Below are positions 1 to 8,023 of a stretch of DNA of 40,388 nt, one piece after another. This DNA comes from Pleurocapsa sp. MO_192.B19. Lineage in GTDB: Bacteria > Cyanobacteriota > Cyanobacteriia > Cyanobacteriales > Xenococcaceae. Location of the stretch: contig JASJDX010000008.1 in the NCBI GenBank assembly GCA_030064975.1, forward strand, positions 1 to 40,388, written 5' to 3'. The notes beneath the pieces are model-generated. The model made no database searches and was not told where the DNA came from. It was given only the letters and a program-made list of their open reading frames with translations. Position numbers and translations under genes: made by a program. Numbering within the stretch: the first letter of the stretch is position 1; each line of letters begins with the position of its first letter.

Positions 1-603
1 CAGGTAGATTATTGTCGCTCTAAATTTTCTGAAGTAGAGAATTATTACTTCTACAATCATAGTTACCATGACCAATATCACCAGATTCTCACTGAATCTG
101 GTGTCGATCGCATTACCAAGTGTATTTTCCTCGAAACTATCGAACACGGGGGAACTAGAAACTGGGCCAATATTCTCAAGAATGTACGACTGGTAATGAG
201 TCAGGATGGAATATTAGGAATTCAAACCATTGGCTCAGATCACCCAAACCTAGTTTGCGATCCATACATCAATCGCTACATCTTCCAACACTTGTCTCTT
301 GGTTCTCCCTCAGAACTTGGCAAAGCGATCGAAAGCAACCGCCAATTTATTAAGTGTAAAGAAAATAACATTGCCGACCATTATCCACCAACTTTGCGCG
401 CCTGGAATTATTATTTTCAAAAAAATTGGAGTGATATTGAACCGTATATCACAAGGATCGTCGATTCAACTCCGTTCTCAACCACAGAAGAATGGAAACG
501 TCAGTGGGAGTTCTACTTATTAATTTGTGCTGGTGCTTATGAAGCGGGAACATATCCTCAACTTTATCAACTTACTGCTAGACCAAATTTCTTTGTGAGT
601 TAG
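1..603 (+). CDS. CFA-synthase-like SAM methyltransferase, C-terminal part (5' end outside window)
   Basis: The reading frame is open from base 1 and ends at the TAG at 601-603, so this is the last 200 residues of a longer protein; the ATG at 196 is internal, not the start. The sequence resembles the C-terminal half of the cyclopropane-fatty-acyl-phospholipid synthase family: an IEHGGTRNW stretch, then DPYINRYIF (family pattern YI.KYIFPGG), an aromatic-rich helix (AWNYYFQKNWSDI) and the tail helix with FYLLICAGAYEAG. Known members transfer a methyl group from S-adenosylmethionine to lipid acyl chains or small molecules. The SAM-binding glycine loop lies upstream of the window, so activity and substrate cannot be judged. 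It converges on the hydrolase gene across a shared hairpin. Family assignment is good; substrate is unknown. Confidence 0.75.
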   Translation, partial: QVDYCRSKFSEVENYYFYNHSYHDQYHQILTESGVDRITKCIFLETIEHGGTRNWANILKNVRLVMSQDGILGIQTIGSDHPNLVCDPYINRYIFQHLSLGSPSELGKAIESNRQFIKCKENNIADHYPPTLRAWNYYFQKNWSDIEPYITRIVDSTPFSTTEEWKRQWEFYLLICAGAYEAGTYPQLYQLTARPNFFVS

Positions 604-626
604 TAGTTAATTAGTAGTTAGTTAGT

Positions 627-665
627 AGAAAGTAGGAGCTTAGCAATGCCTAGCTCCTACTTTCT
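627..665. terminator. Bidirectional hairpin between convergent genes
   Basis: Two perfect 14-bp arms (AGAAAGTAGGAGCT at 627-640 and its complement at 652-665) enclose an 11-nt loop. It sits between the methyltransferase stop (603) and the hydrolase stop (669), where both genes converge. Stem strength and place fit a shared transcription terminator, although no long T-run follows on either side. The 5' flank (601-627) is a run of TAGTTAGTAG-like repeats. Confidence 0.6.
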
Positions 666-668
666 CAG

Positions 669-1511
669 TTATTTATCAATATTTGCTTGGATAAATTTTT
701 GTAAATTGGATATGTATTGTTGACCTCCAATTCGATCCAAATTATTATGATTTGCTTCGGGAATAATTACTAATTTTTTAGGTTCTGATGCAGCAGCAAA
801 TATTTTTTTTGCCATTGATACTGGAACAGTTTCATCTGCCGTACCATGAAACATCAATAGAGGAGTTTGTAGAGATTTTATTTTAGTAATAGAATCAAAG
901 TGCTGAGTAATGATCCAATTTAGGGGGAAAAGTTGCAAAACTTTGCTATGGCTAGCCATATCCTTAATAGAAGTAAAAGTTCCCTCTATAATTAATCCTG
1001 CCATTTCAGGATATTTTACTGCCAGTTCAATGGCAATTGCTCCTCCTAAAGAATGACCGTATACAAAAATGTTTTGTGGCTTCATCTGGCGATCTTTACC
1101 CAAGTATTGCCAGACTGCAAATGCATCTTCGTAAACTCTTTTTTCATTAGGAAAAACCTGGCTGCTTTTGCCATAACCCCGATAATCAATGAGCAACACA
1201 GACAATCCCAACTGATGAAAAGTAAAAGCGATATCGGTTACATCGCCATTATTACTGGCATTACCATGAAAATATAGCAATACTGGTGCTGCTTTTTCTG
1301 AAGCAGGAATCCACCAACCATGAATTTTGTCTTGCTTGATATCTATCCAAACATCTTGATAATCTAAATTATGTTTTTGGGGAGTTGATCTAATTAAACT
1401 ATCAGGAAGAAAAATTAATCTGCTTTGTCCCCAACGTAACAATAGACAAACTGAAGTGTATAAAATTACTGAAATTCCGCTAAAAATCCAACCAAGTTTT
1501 TTATTCAGCAT
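669..1511 (-). CDS. Membrane-anchored alpha/beta hydrolase (BEM46/ABHD13-like)
   Basis: A 280-residue serine hydrolase. An N-terminal hydrophobic segment (about residues 8-27) probably anchors it in a membrane. The alpha/beta-hydrolase hallmarks are in order: the oxyanion HGNASNNG region (about 82-89), DYRGYGKS (about 109-116), nucleophile elbow GHSLGG with Ser at about 154, the acid Asp in HGTADETVP (about 226), and His in EANHNNL (about 255). This layout matches the Bem46/ABHD13-like group of unknown substrate. The start is taken as the ATG at 1509-1511; a TTG directly before it is in frame but less likely. No clear Shine-Dalgarno is visible, and the upstream DNA is a TA dinucleotide run (1518-1535). 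It is divergent from the kinase gene. Confidence 0.88.
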   Translation of the reverse strand: MLNKKLGWIFSGISVILYTSVCLLLRWGQSRLIFLPDSLIRSTPQKHNLDYQDVWIDIKQDKIHGWWIPASEKAAPVLLYFHGNASNNGDVTDIAFTFHQLGLSVLLIDYRGYGKSSQVFPNEKRVYEDAFAVWQYLGKDRQMKPQNIFVYGHSLGGAIAIELAVKYPEMAGLIIEGTFTSIKDMASHSKVLQLFPLNWIITQHFDSITKIKSLQTPLLMFHGTADETVPVSMAKKIFAAASEPKKLVIIPEANHNNLDRIGGQQYISNLQKFIQANIDK

Positions 1512-1606
1512 CAATATTTATATATATATATATATGAGTGAGTGATTGAGTAAACTAATTGGCATTCGTCTTGAGAGCGATTACGGTCATACGAACCTCT
1601 TGACTG

Positions 1607-1629
1607 TTTGCCATTTTTTTGATGGCAAA
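1607..1629. promoter_or_regulatory. Short hairpin upstream of the kinase gene
   Basis: TTTGCCAT (1607-1614) and ATGGCAAA (1622-1629) form a perfect 8-bp inverted repeat with a T-rich 7-nt loop. It lies about 60 bp before the kinase start, in the divergent promoter region. It could be an operator or leader hairpin; no regulator can be named. Confidence 0.3.
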
Positions 1630-1690
1630 ACCCTTAATATCATAGTGTTAAACTACTTTAAAGAATTATATTGAATATAAGAATGATTCT

Positions 1691-2995
1691 ATGGAACTAC
1701 CTCTGGGGAAAATCTTAGATCGCAGATATCGACTGCTCAAGGTTTTGGGAGAAGGAGGTTTCGGCAAAACATTCTTGGCTCAAGATACTAAACGCCCAGG
1801 TAATCCTATTTGTGTAGTAAAGCAACTAAAGACTAATTTCTCTACACCAGAAGTATTTGCCAAAGCACAAGAATTATTTAATCGTGAAGCTGAAACTTTA
1901 GAAAATTTAGGCAAGCATCCTAATATTCCGACTTTATTAGCTTATTTTGCTGAAGAAGAGCGTTTTTATCTGGTTCAAGAATATATTAGTGGTCATACTC
2001 TCAATACAGAACTAATTTCTCAACAGCCATTACCAGAAGTCAAAGTAACAGATATTCTACAACAACTATTAGTAATACTTCAGTTTGTTCATAGCAAAAA
2101 TGTTATCCATCGAGATATTAAACCTGAAAATATTATTATTAGAGAAGAAGATAATCGACTAATTTTGATTGATTTTGGAGCAGTTAAAAAAGTTACCGCA
2201 TCTCCACAACAACAAACGATTATTGGTACTCCTCAATATGTACCAGAAGAACAATTACGCGGACAACCAACATTGAGTAGCGATCTTTATGCAGTTGGGA
2301 TTATTGCCCTACAAGCTTTAACAGGAATTACACCAGATTATAATATTAATTGGCAGGAAATATTAAGCCATAATAATTTAAGTGTTAACGATTGCCTGAG
2401 GGATTTTTTGCTAAAAATGTCTGCTCAAGATGCTCGTCAGCGTTATCAATCTGCTACAGAAGCTCTTCAAGTATTAAATAATATCTTAAACCCAAAAGCT
2501 GAAGCCACCTTAACTGAAGCCACCTTGATTGCTCCCGCCAAAACTCCAAAAACAGCAAATATCATCTTAAAAGTATCAGCACTTGTTTCTGGTTTATTTG
2601 CTATGGCAACTATATATCTTTTATTTAATAAACCTAATCTAGAACAGCAGTCATTGTCACAACTAAAGTTAGATAACAAGTTAAGAGAAAGTCTATTAGA
2701 TCACAATGATATGTGCGACAATTTTATGGAACAAGTATATTGCGAAGAATATATTTTTTCAGGAGAAAGAGGACAAACAATAACTATTGAAATGAATAGT
2801 AAAGAATTTGATCCCTATTTAGTTATACGCCAACCGGATGGTAATAAATTAGCTATCAATAATGATATATCTCCTCAAGATTGGAACTCTAGAGTTATGG
2901 TGACATTGCCTCAAAATGGTAAATACAAGGCGATCGCTAGAACCTCTACTGTTGGAGAATCAGGAACATACACGATCAGAGCAAAGATTAAGTAA
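1691..2995 (+). CDS. Ser/Thr protein kinase with transmembrane segment and extracytoplasmic domain
   Basis: A 434-residue Hanks-type kinase of the kind abundant in cyanobacteria. All catalytic motifs are present: glycine loop GEGGFG (20-25), VVK lysine (44), HRDIKPEN catalytic loop (140-147), DFG (161-163) and a modified APE, here VPE (185-187), after the GTPQY activation segment. The kinase domain ends near residue 268. A linker leads to one membrane helix (about 290-312), and the C-terminal part (about 335-434) should lie outside the cytoplasmic membrane. It has a PPC-like look (FDPYLVIRQPDG, then LPQNGKYKAIARTS, GTYTIRAKI), a fold often fused to such kinases as a sensing or binding module. 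Two cysteines (342, 351) could form a disulfide. The substrate is unknown. The downstream neighbours are the broken COP23 gene and the protease-GUN4 gene. Confidence 0.93.
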   Translation: MELPLGKILDRRYRLLKVLGEGGFGKTFLAQDTKRPGNPICVVKQLKTNFSTPEVFAKAQELFNREAETLENLGKHPNIPTLLAYFAEEERFYLVQEYISGHTLNTELISQQPLPEVKVTDILQQLLVILQFVHSKNVIHRDIKPENIIIREEDNRLILIDFGAVKKVTASPQQQTIIGTPQYVPEEQLRGQPTLSSDLYAVGIIALQALTGITPDYNINWQEILSHNNLSVNDCLRDFLLKMSAQDARQRYQSATEALQVLNNILNPKAEATLTEATLIAPAKTPKTANIILKVSALVSGLFAMATIYLLFNKPNLEQQSLSQLKLDNKLRESLLDHNDMCDNFMEQVYCEEYIFSGERGQTITIEMNSKEFDPYLVIRQPDGNKLAINNDISPQDWNSRVMVTLPQNGKYKAIARTSTVGESGTYTIRAKIK

Positions 2996-3081
2996 TGCTA
3001 AATTGACCGTTAATCATTGGTTGTTAGACAAATATAAATTGTATTATTTGTGCAATATTAATAAATGCATATATTCAACTA

Positions 3082-3749
3082 ATGATCGGGTCAAAATTAG
3101 TAACACTCATTATTTCTGCGATCGCAATTGCCACAGCTAGTTTTGGTTGTACCAACAAAGAAGTAAAATCATCTTCTGCTGCGAATCAAGAAAAGCCTAT
3201 AAGAACAGTTAAATTTGTCTGCAATAAGCTGATCCACATTAAACTTGCATAATTTCAGCTCTGAAACCCTTGAGGGGCTTGAGGTGACTATAAAAAATCA
3301 ATGTTGATTAGCTTAAAACCTACGATAAAAATAGTGACCAATACGTTTATTCAACTGTTGCCTGGAATCCAGACAATAAAAAGCCGATAGTTGTCTGGAA
3401 ACGAGAAGATTTTAGTGGCAACAACTATCCTCCTCAAGCCCGTTGTGAAGAAGTATCTCCTCGATTTCAACAAGCTTATGACAGTGGTAGTTTTAAATAC
3501 ATTACCCATGGGGAAATGAATGGTCAGCCCGTAATCTGTACCTCTTCAGCAGTAGGTGGCGACTGTCAGACACTATTAATTACTTTGAAACACGAAGATA
3601 ATGCCGAAAGAACTCTAGAACAATTGAGCGACATTTTATTGGGTTATGCCAGTTCAGCATTAGAACAAAGTTCTGGAGATATATCTTATTCAGAAGATAA
3701 CAAGCTCTATGTAGAAGTAGATGTAGAAGATTTTCTTAGTCAACCTTAG
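3082..3749 (+). pseudogene. COP23-domain lipoprotein gene disrupted by a miniature transposon
   Basis: The 5' part (3082-3226) encodes a lipoprotein signal peptide with lipobox SFGC at about residue 23, then a linker to KFVCNK, the typical beginning of a COP23 domain (circadian-oscillating-protein family, function unknown). The rest continues after the insertion from about 3316 in another frame: YDKNSDQYVYSTVAWNPD, KPIVVWKREDF, ARCEEVSPRFQQAYDSG, ITHGEMNGQPVIC and a TLEQLSDILLG tail, ending at 3749. Removing the 87-bp element plus one copy of its TA duplication (89 bp) restores the codons for C-N-K-T-Y-D and one continuous frame. The insertion carries in-frame stops and shifts the frame, so only a short truncated lipoprotein could be made. 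An ATG at 3516 could start only a partial domain without a signal peptide. Confidence 0.85.
3227..3313. mobile_element. 87-bp MITE with TA target-site duplication
   Basis: The element starts AGCTGATCCACATT (3227-3240). The inverse complement of its other end (3300-3313) reads AGCTAATCAACATT, giving 14-bp terminal inverted repeats with two mismatches. It is flanked by TA on both sides (3225-3226 and 3314-3315). The central part (3261-3285) is a GC-richer, partly palindromic stretch. It has no coding capacity. TA duplication with short inverted repeats is the signature of elements moved by IS630/Tc1/mariner-type transposases; the mobilising element is not identified here. Boundaries are supported by the perfect repair of the COP23 frame on removal. 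Confidence 0.8.
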
Positions 3750-3764
3750 TGAATCCATTAATAA

Positions 3765-4100
3765 TCACTAAAGCGATCGATCGCTCTCAATCCCAACAGT
3801 GATCGTCTTCATTATTCTCATGGCTCTTTATTGATGGAATCATATCGTCTTTCCGAAGCTATTGAAGCTTATACTAAAGCGATCGCTATTAAACCCAATG
3901 CTTTCTATTATCTGAGTCGAAGCACTGCTGTTCTAATGAAGGGTGATTTACAGCAAGGAAAAGCAGATATTAAGCGTGCCAGAGAAATCAATCCTGAGTT
4001 CATGAGCCAAGAATCTTGGTCTGACTTATTAGAAAACTTTCCTGACATGGAGAACTCCCCTGAATTAGAAAAATTGCTGCAAAATTTTTCCGACTTATAG
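3765..4100 (+). pseudogene. TPR-repeat protein remnant
   Basis: The frame is open from 3765 to the TAG at 4098-4100, and similarity to tetratricopeptide repeats begins before any start codon: IALNPNSDRLHYSHGSLL, then YRLSEAIEAYTKAIAIKPNAF and a third half-repeat with GKADIKRAREINPEF. The first usable start codons (TTG 3831, ATG 3834) fall inside a repeat. Upstream in frame there is a TAA at 3762. After the TAG the same frame continues for nine codons (NLPDLENIE) to a second stop. Together this looks like the 3' end of a longer TPR gene that lost its beginning. A short functional TPR peptide from 3834 cannot be ruled out. Confidence 0.5.
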
Positions 4101-4254
4101 AACTTGCCAGACTTGGAAAACATTGAGTAACAGATAGTTGAATAAGACAATTCATATTACAATACCCAATAATTCATTGGGCTTTCAAGGATTAAAACTG
4201 CTCATATAATCTCAGCCAATTAGCAATATCAACATATTATTAAGATATTTCAAT

Positions 4255-5742
4255 ATGATTTCTGTATCTAAGCTTACTACCGCATTACTTACTGCTTTCT
4301 TATTGGTCAGTTGCGATAGTCTCCCTCAAGTAAATATCACCTTTGAAGACAAGACAAGTGAGGAGAAAGCTCAATTAGAATCAACTACCACAGAATCTTC
4401 ACCAAAATCAGAATTAGAAGAACCAGAAGAAATAGGACAAGGATATCAAAGCACGGACGAATCCGAGACGATAACTCAATCTGCTTCAGAGCTAACACCA
4501 CAACAACTCAATCGACGTGCTAAATATATTACTGTCCGTATTGATGGTGCCAGTTCTGGTTCGGGAGTAATTATTAACGAATCAAATAATACCTATACCG
4601 TTCTTACTAACTGGCACGTAGTTAAAGAACCAGGAGAATACACTATTCAAACTACTGATGGCAGACAGCATCAGGTTGACTATCAACAAGTACAAGAGTT
4701 GTCGGGAGTTGATTTAGCTTTGGTTCAGTTCAGTAGTGAACAAAATTACCAAACTGCTGAAGTCGGTGATTCTGATTTTCTCAGTGAAGGGCAAACGGTT
4801 CATTTAGCTGGTTATCCTGGGGTGAAAACGAACAACGATCGCGTTTATCGTTTTTATAATCTTAGTGTTGTCAGTTTGTTGGATACTCCTACAAATCAAG
4901 GTTATTCGGTTTTATATGAAGGAGAAACCGTAGCAGGAATGAGCGGTAGTCCTCTAATAGACGAAAATGGTCAACTAGTCGGCATACATGGCATTTATCG
5001 TGTAGATGACCCCAAAATCAGGAAGGGTTCTAGTTATGCAATTCCGATTAATACTTACAAAGAATTAGCTATAGACAACCAAGAATCAACAGAAACAGTA
5101 GCCTTAAAACCAGATTCTGATACTACCAAGAAAGATATTAAGTCTAAGTCTACTGATAATTCACCAGAAGAAGTTGCTATTGAAAAGTCTCCACCCACGC
5201 CAACAGAAGATTCTCCAGCTTCCGACATCATCACTCAATCTTCAGAAACAGGCATAGACTATGCCAGGGTAGAGAAATTACTAGCCGCAGGAGATTGGCA
5301 AGAAGCACATCAAGAAACCAGAGATTTAATGATTCAAGCTGGTGGCAGAGAAGAAGATGGTTATTTAAATAAAGAGAGCGTTAATAATTTTCCTTGTTCA
5401 GATCTCAATGCTATAGATCAATTGTGGTCAAAATATAGCGATGGTAAGTTTGGCTTTAATGCCCAACGACAAATCTGGGAAAACATGGGAGGAAGTGCGT
5501 CTTCGGGAAATAGTGCGTTAGAGAAATTTTCGATACAGGCAGGCTGGAAAAAAGAAAACTCCAGTCAAAATGAATTTTCCGAATTTTCCGAATTAACTTT
5601 CTCTCTTCAAACTGCGGTTGCAGGACACCTACCTGCATTAAGATTTATTCCTAATATCTATGATGCTGATAGACCAGGTAGTACTGCATATACTCTATTA
5701 CCTCAATTTATGTATCGCGTCAGGACTTGTAGTAAGCAGTAA
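4255..5742 (+). CDS. Lipoprotein: trypsin-like serine protease fused to a GUN4 domain
   Basis: A 495-residue protein. Residues 1-20 are a lipoprotein signal ending in the lipobox LVSC (Cys20), so it should be exported and lipid-anchored. After an acidic Ser/Thr-rich linker comes a trypsin/HtrA-type protease domain (about 85-270) with a complete triad: His121 in TNWHVV, Asp153 in GVDLALVQF and Ser230 in GMSGSPL. A second low-complexity linker leads to a C-terminal GUN4-type domain (about 335-468): DYARVEKLLAAGDWQEAHQET, the FPCSDLNAIDQLWSKYSDG signature and FGFNAQRQIW. Plain Gun4 binds porphyrins and stimulates Mg-chelatase in the cytosol. Here the fused GUN4-like domain is predicted outside the cytoplasm, so a different role, such as ligand sensing that controls the protease, is inferred. 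A probable terminator follows at 5949. Confidence 0.9.
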   Translation: MISVSKLTTALLTAFLLVSCDSLPQVNITFEDKTSEEKAQLESTTTESSPKSELEEPEEIGQGYQSTDESETITQSASELTPQQLNRRAKYITVRIDGASSGSGVIINESNNTYTVLTNWHVVKEPGEYTIQTTDGRQHQVDYQQVQELSGVDLALVQFSSEQNYQTAEVGDSDFLSEGQTVHLAGYPGVKTNNDRVYRFYNLSVVSLLDTPTNQGYSVLYEGETVAGMSGSPLIDENGQLVGIHGIYRVDDPKIRKGSSYAIPINTYKELAIDNQESTETVALKPDSDTTKKDIKSKSTDNSPEEVAIEKSPPTPTEDSPASDIITQSSETGIDYARVEKLLAAGDWQEAHQETRDLMIQAGGREEDGYLNKESVNNFPCSDLNAIDQLWSKYSDGKFGFNAQRQIWENMGGSASSGNSALEKFSIQAGWKKENSSQNEFSEFSELTFSLQTAVAGHLPALRFIPNIYDADRPGSTAYTLLPQFMYRVRTCSKQ

Positions 5743-5811
5743 GCAGAAAAAGCTCAAAGGGCTAAATACAGCGATCTCCAAGACAATAAGGAAGTTCAGT
5801 AACATAAGTTC

Positions 5812-5839
5812 GGAGGCAAGGAGGCAAGGAGGCAAGGAG
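5812..5839. repeat. Tandem 8-bp repeat, GGAGGCAA x 3.5
   Basis: GGAGGCAA is repeated three and a half times without error at 5812-5839. It is intergenic and close to the protease gene end. Slippage-prone repeats of this kind vary in copy number between close strains. Confidence 0.8.
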
Positions 5840-5910
5840 TATTCGCTATGTCCTTTGGACAACGGGGCTTATAAAACTAATTTAGACTACCTGTAGAAGA
5901 TAATCAAAAA

Positions 5911-5944
5911 GCGATTACGACGTGACCCGTAGCCTTCGGATCGC
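5911..5944. repeat. Dispersed palindromic repeat, copy 1
   Basis: The sequence begins GCGATTACG and ends CGTAGCCTTCGGATCGC. The same element occurs in inverse orientation at 28548-28578, differing only in the middle few bases. Ends of the GCGAT...ATCGC type are common in small interspersed repeats of cyanobacteria. Confidence 0.65.
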
Positions 5945-5948
5945 CGAC

Positions 5949-5990
5949 TATACTCAATTCATTGAAGTTAAATCTTGAGTATAATTTTTT
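5949..5990 (+). terminator. Probable Rho-independent terminator
   Basis: TATACTCAA (5949-5957) and TTGAGTATA (5975-5983) form a 9-bp stem with a 17-nt loop, followed by ATTTTTT. It lies 207 bp after the protease-GUN4 stop and before the ABC transporter promoter region. The loop is longer than usual, so confidence is moderate. Confidence 0.45.
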
Positions 5991-6102
5991 GATTTATTGG
6001 TTTTATACTAGCGATTAAAAGATTCAAATCAATGCTCAAAAGCCTGCTGTGACTTATTAAATGCTATAAAATCTACTTACTTACTTTCAAATTAATATAG
6101 TT

Positions 6103-7968
6103 ATGAAGCTAAAGCTAAAACTAATGATTCGCAATCTAGTCAGAGCGACAAGCTTTTGGCAAGATAATTATATTATTCTACGGCAGTTTAAATATTTTAA
6201 ATTTATAGCATTGATTGCCATAAGCTCTACTTTAGTTGGAGCTTTTTTTGATGGCGTAACAGTTAGTTTAATCGCTTCATTTCTACAAGGTTTGACTAAT
6301 TCTAACGAACCACCAATTCAAACAGGTATTGCTTGGTTTGATGTATTTATCTTAGCAACTAAAGCTTCGCCATCAAAAAGAGTTTATCATTTAGCAGTAG
6401 TAATTCTGATCGCAATTTGGCTGAGATCGCTATTAAATTATTTGGGGCAACTTTATAGAGGATTAACACAATGCCATTTAAGCGATCGCATACGCAAATT
6501 AATTTTTGAGCAGTTACAAAGTTTGAGCTTGAGCTACTATTCACAAATTAATTCAGGTCAACCTCTCAACAGCATTACTCGTGAGGTTAGCGAACTCAAA
6601 CAAGTATTTAACATAACTGCTAATATTATTGCTTTAGGTTCGACGCTGCTAGCTTATATTTTGTCTCTGTTTTGGCTTTCTTGGCAGCTTTCAATTGTGG
6701 CGGTGCTAATGTTTAGTCTGTTATCTGTAGGACTATCAAACTTAATTGCCAAGGTAAGAGAAGCTAGCTTTGCTTTGCCCCAGGCTAACGGACAATTAAC
6801 TTCTGTGGCGATCGAGTTTATCAATGGTATTCGTACTGTTCAGGCATCAGCTACCCAAGATTTTGAACGACGCAAATTTTATCAGGCAACAACTAAAGTG
6901 ATGAAAGCCGAGATTGGGGTGCAAACCGCCTCAGCAACAATTAAGCCCTTAGCTGAGGGAGTATCAAGTACGGTATTAATTGTTATTGTTGTGGGGGCAT
7001 TTGGTTTATTGATTGAAACTGGACAAATACGGGCAGCATCTTTATTGACCTTTATGTTTGTCTTGTTTCGCTTGATTCCTCTGATCACGCACATCAATCA
7101 CAGTCGAGAAAAATTAAATAGTTTCCAAGGTTCGATTGGCAATATTAAGGAGCTATTACGTAGTGACAATAAAAAATATTTAATAAATGGCACAATACCT
7201 TTTGCCCAACTTAAACAGTATATCGAGTTTGTAGCTACTGATTTTGGCTATGATTCGACAGAATTAGTTCTCAAAGATATTAACCTCAAAATCTCTAAGG
7301 GACAAACAACCGCTTTAGTGGGAGCTTCTGGAGCGGGTAAAACCACTTTAGTCGATCTCATCACCAGATTTTACGATCCCGTTTGTGGAAAAGTATTGAT
7401 TGACGGTATCGATCTACGGAACATTGATATTAATTCCCTGCGTCGTCAGATGGGTATTGTCAGCCAGGATACCTTTATTTTTAATACTTCTGTGAGAGAC
7501 AATATTGCCTATGGTTTGGAAAATATAGACGAGCAGGCAATTATTGAGGTAGCTAAACAGGCAAATGCTTGGGATTTTATTCAACAATTACCCCAGAATA
7601 TGGACACAATTTTAGGCGATCGCGGGGTACGTCTATCAGGAGGGCAACGGCAGCGAATTGCAATTGCTAGAGCCATTCTGCGCAATCCAGAAATCCTCAT
7701 TCTTGATGAAGCTACCAGTGCTTTAGATTCAGTTACCGAAAGATTAATCCAACAGTCTTTAGACCATTTAACCGAGGGTAGAACCGTCATTGCGATCGCT
7801 CATCGTCTTTCAACTATTGTGCGGGCTGACAAAGTAGTAGTTCTTAAAAATGGGCGCATCGTTGAACAGGGTAGTTATGGAGAATTACTATCTCAACGAG
7901 GCGAATTGTGGAAATACCACCAAATGCAATTTGAATCAGTTGCTGGAGATATACCAGAACGGACTTAA
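6103..7968 (+). CDS. hepA: HepA-like ABC exporter (fused permease and ATPase)
   Basis: A 621-residue half-transporter. The N-terminal part has six predicted membrane helices (clusters near 32-60, 95-118, 172-215 and 288-330). The C-terminal ATPase has Walker A GASGAGKT (407-414), signature LSGGQRQR (511-518), Walker B ILILDE (531-536) and the switch His in AHRLS (567). The sequence pattern (FWQDNYIILRQFK start, PIQTGIAWFD, REASFALPQANGQ, EFINGIRTVQA, WKYHQMQ end) follows HepA of Anabaena, the ABC transporter needed to lay down the heterocyst envelope polysaccharide. Here it heads an exopolysaccharide locus, so export of a polysaccharide or lipid-linked precursor is the inferred role. It cannot be taken as evidence that the organism forms heterocysts. 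Convergent with the GH39-like gene. Confidence 0.9.
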   Translation: MKLKLKLMIRNLVRATSFWQDNYIILRQFKYFKFIALIAISSTLVGAFFDGVTVSLIASFLQGLTNSNEPPIQTGIAWFDVFILATKASPSKRVYHLAVVILIAIWLRSLLNYLGQLYRGLTQCHLSDRIRKLIFEQLQSLSLSYYSQINSGQPLNSITREVSELKQVFNITANIIALGSTLLAYILSLFWLSWQLSIVAVLMFSLLSVGLSNLIAKVREASFALPQANGQLTSVAIEFINGIRTVQASATQDFERRKFYQATTKVMKAEIGVQTASATIKPLAEGVSSTVLIVIVVGAFGLLIETGQIRAASLLTFMFVLFRLIPLITHINHSREKLNSFQGSIGNIKELLRSDNKKYLINGTIPFAQLKQYIEFVATDFGYDSTELVLKDINLKISKGQTTALVGASGAGKTTLVDLITRFYDPVCGKVLIDGIDLRNIDINSLRRQMGIVSQDTFIFNTSVRDNIAYGLENIDEQAIIEVAKQANAWDFIQQLPQNMDTILGDRGVRLSGGQRQRIAIARAILRNPEILILDEATSALDSVTERLIQQSLDHLTEGRTVIAIAHRLSTIVRADKVVVLKNGRIVEQGSYGELLSQRGELWKYHQMQFESVAGDIPERT

Positions 7969-8023
7969 AAAACTATAACTATTTTTCTCACTTTAGGGAT
8001 AGTAGTTGCTGCCTTAGTCTGCT

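Larger units (their letters stand above)
5743..6102. other. Gene-free stretch with repeats and terminator
   Basis: No convincing gene. It contains an 8-bp tandem repeat (5812-5839), a 34-bp palindromic dispersed repeat (5911-5944), a hairpin with T-run (5949-5990), and AT-rich DNA before the ABC transporter gene that should hold its promoter; no clear -35/-10 pair stands out. Confidence 0.5.

Noticed and set aside
1518-1535. TA dinucleotide run before the hydrolase gene
   Set aside because: Short simple repeat in an AT-rich promoter region, common by chance, with no sign of a special role.
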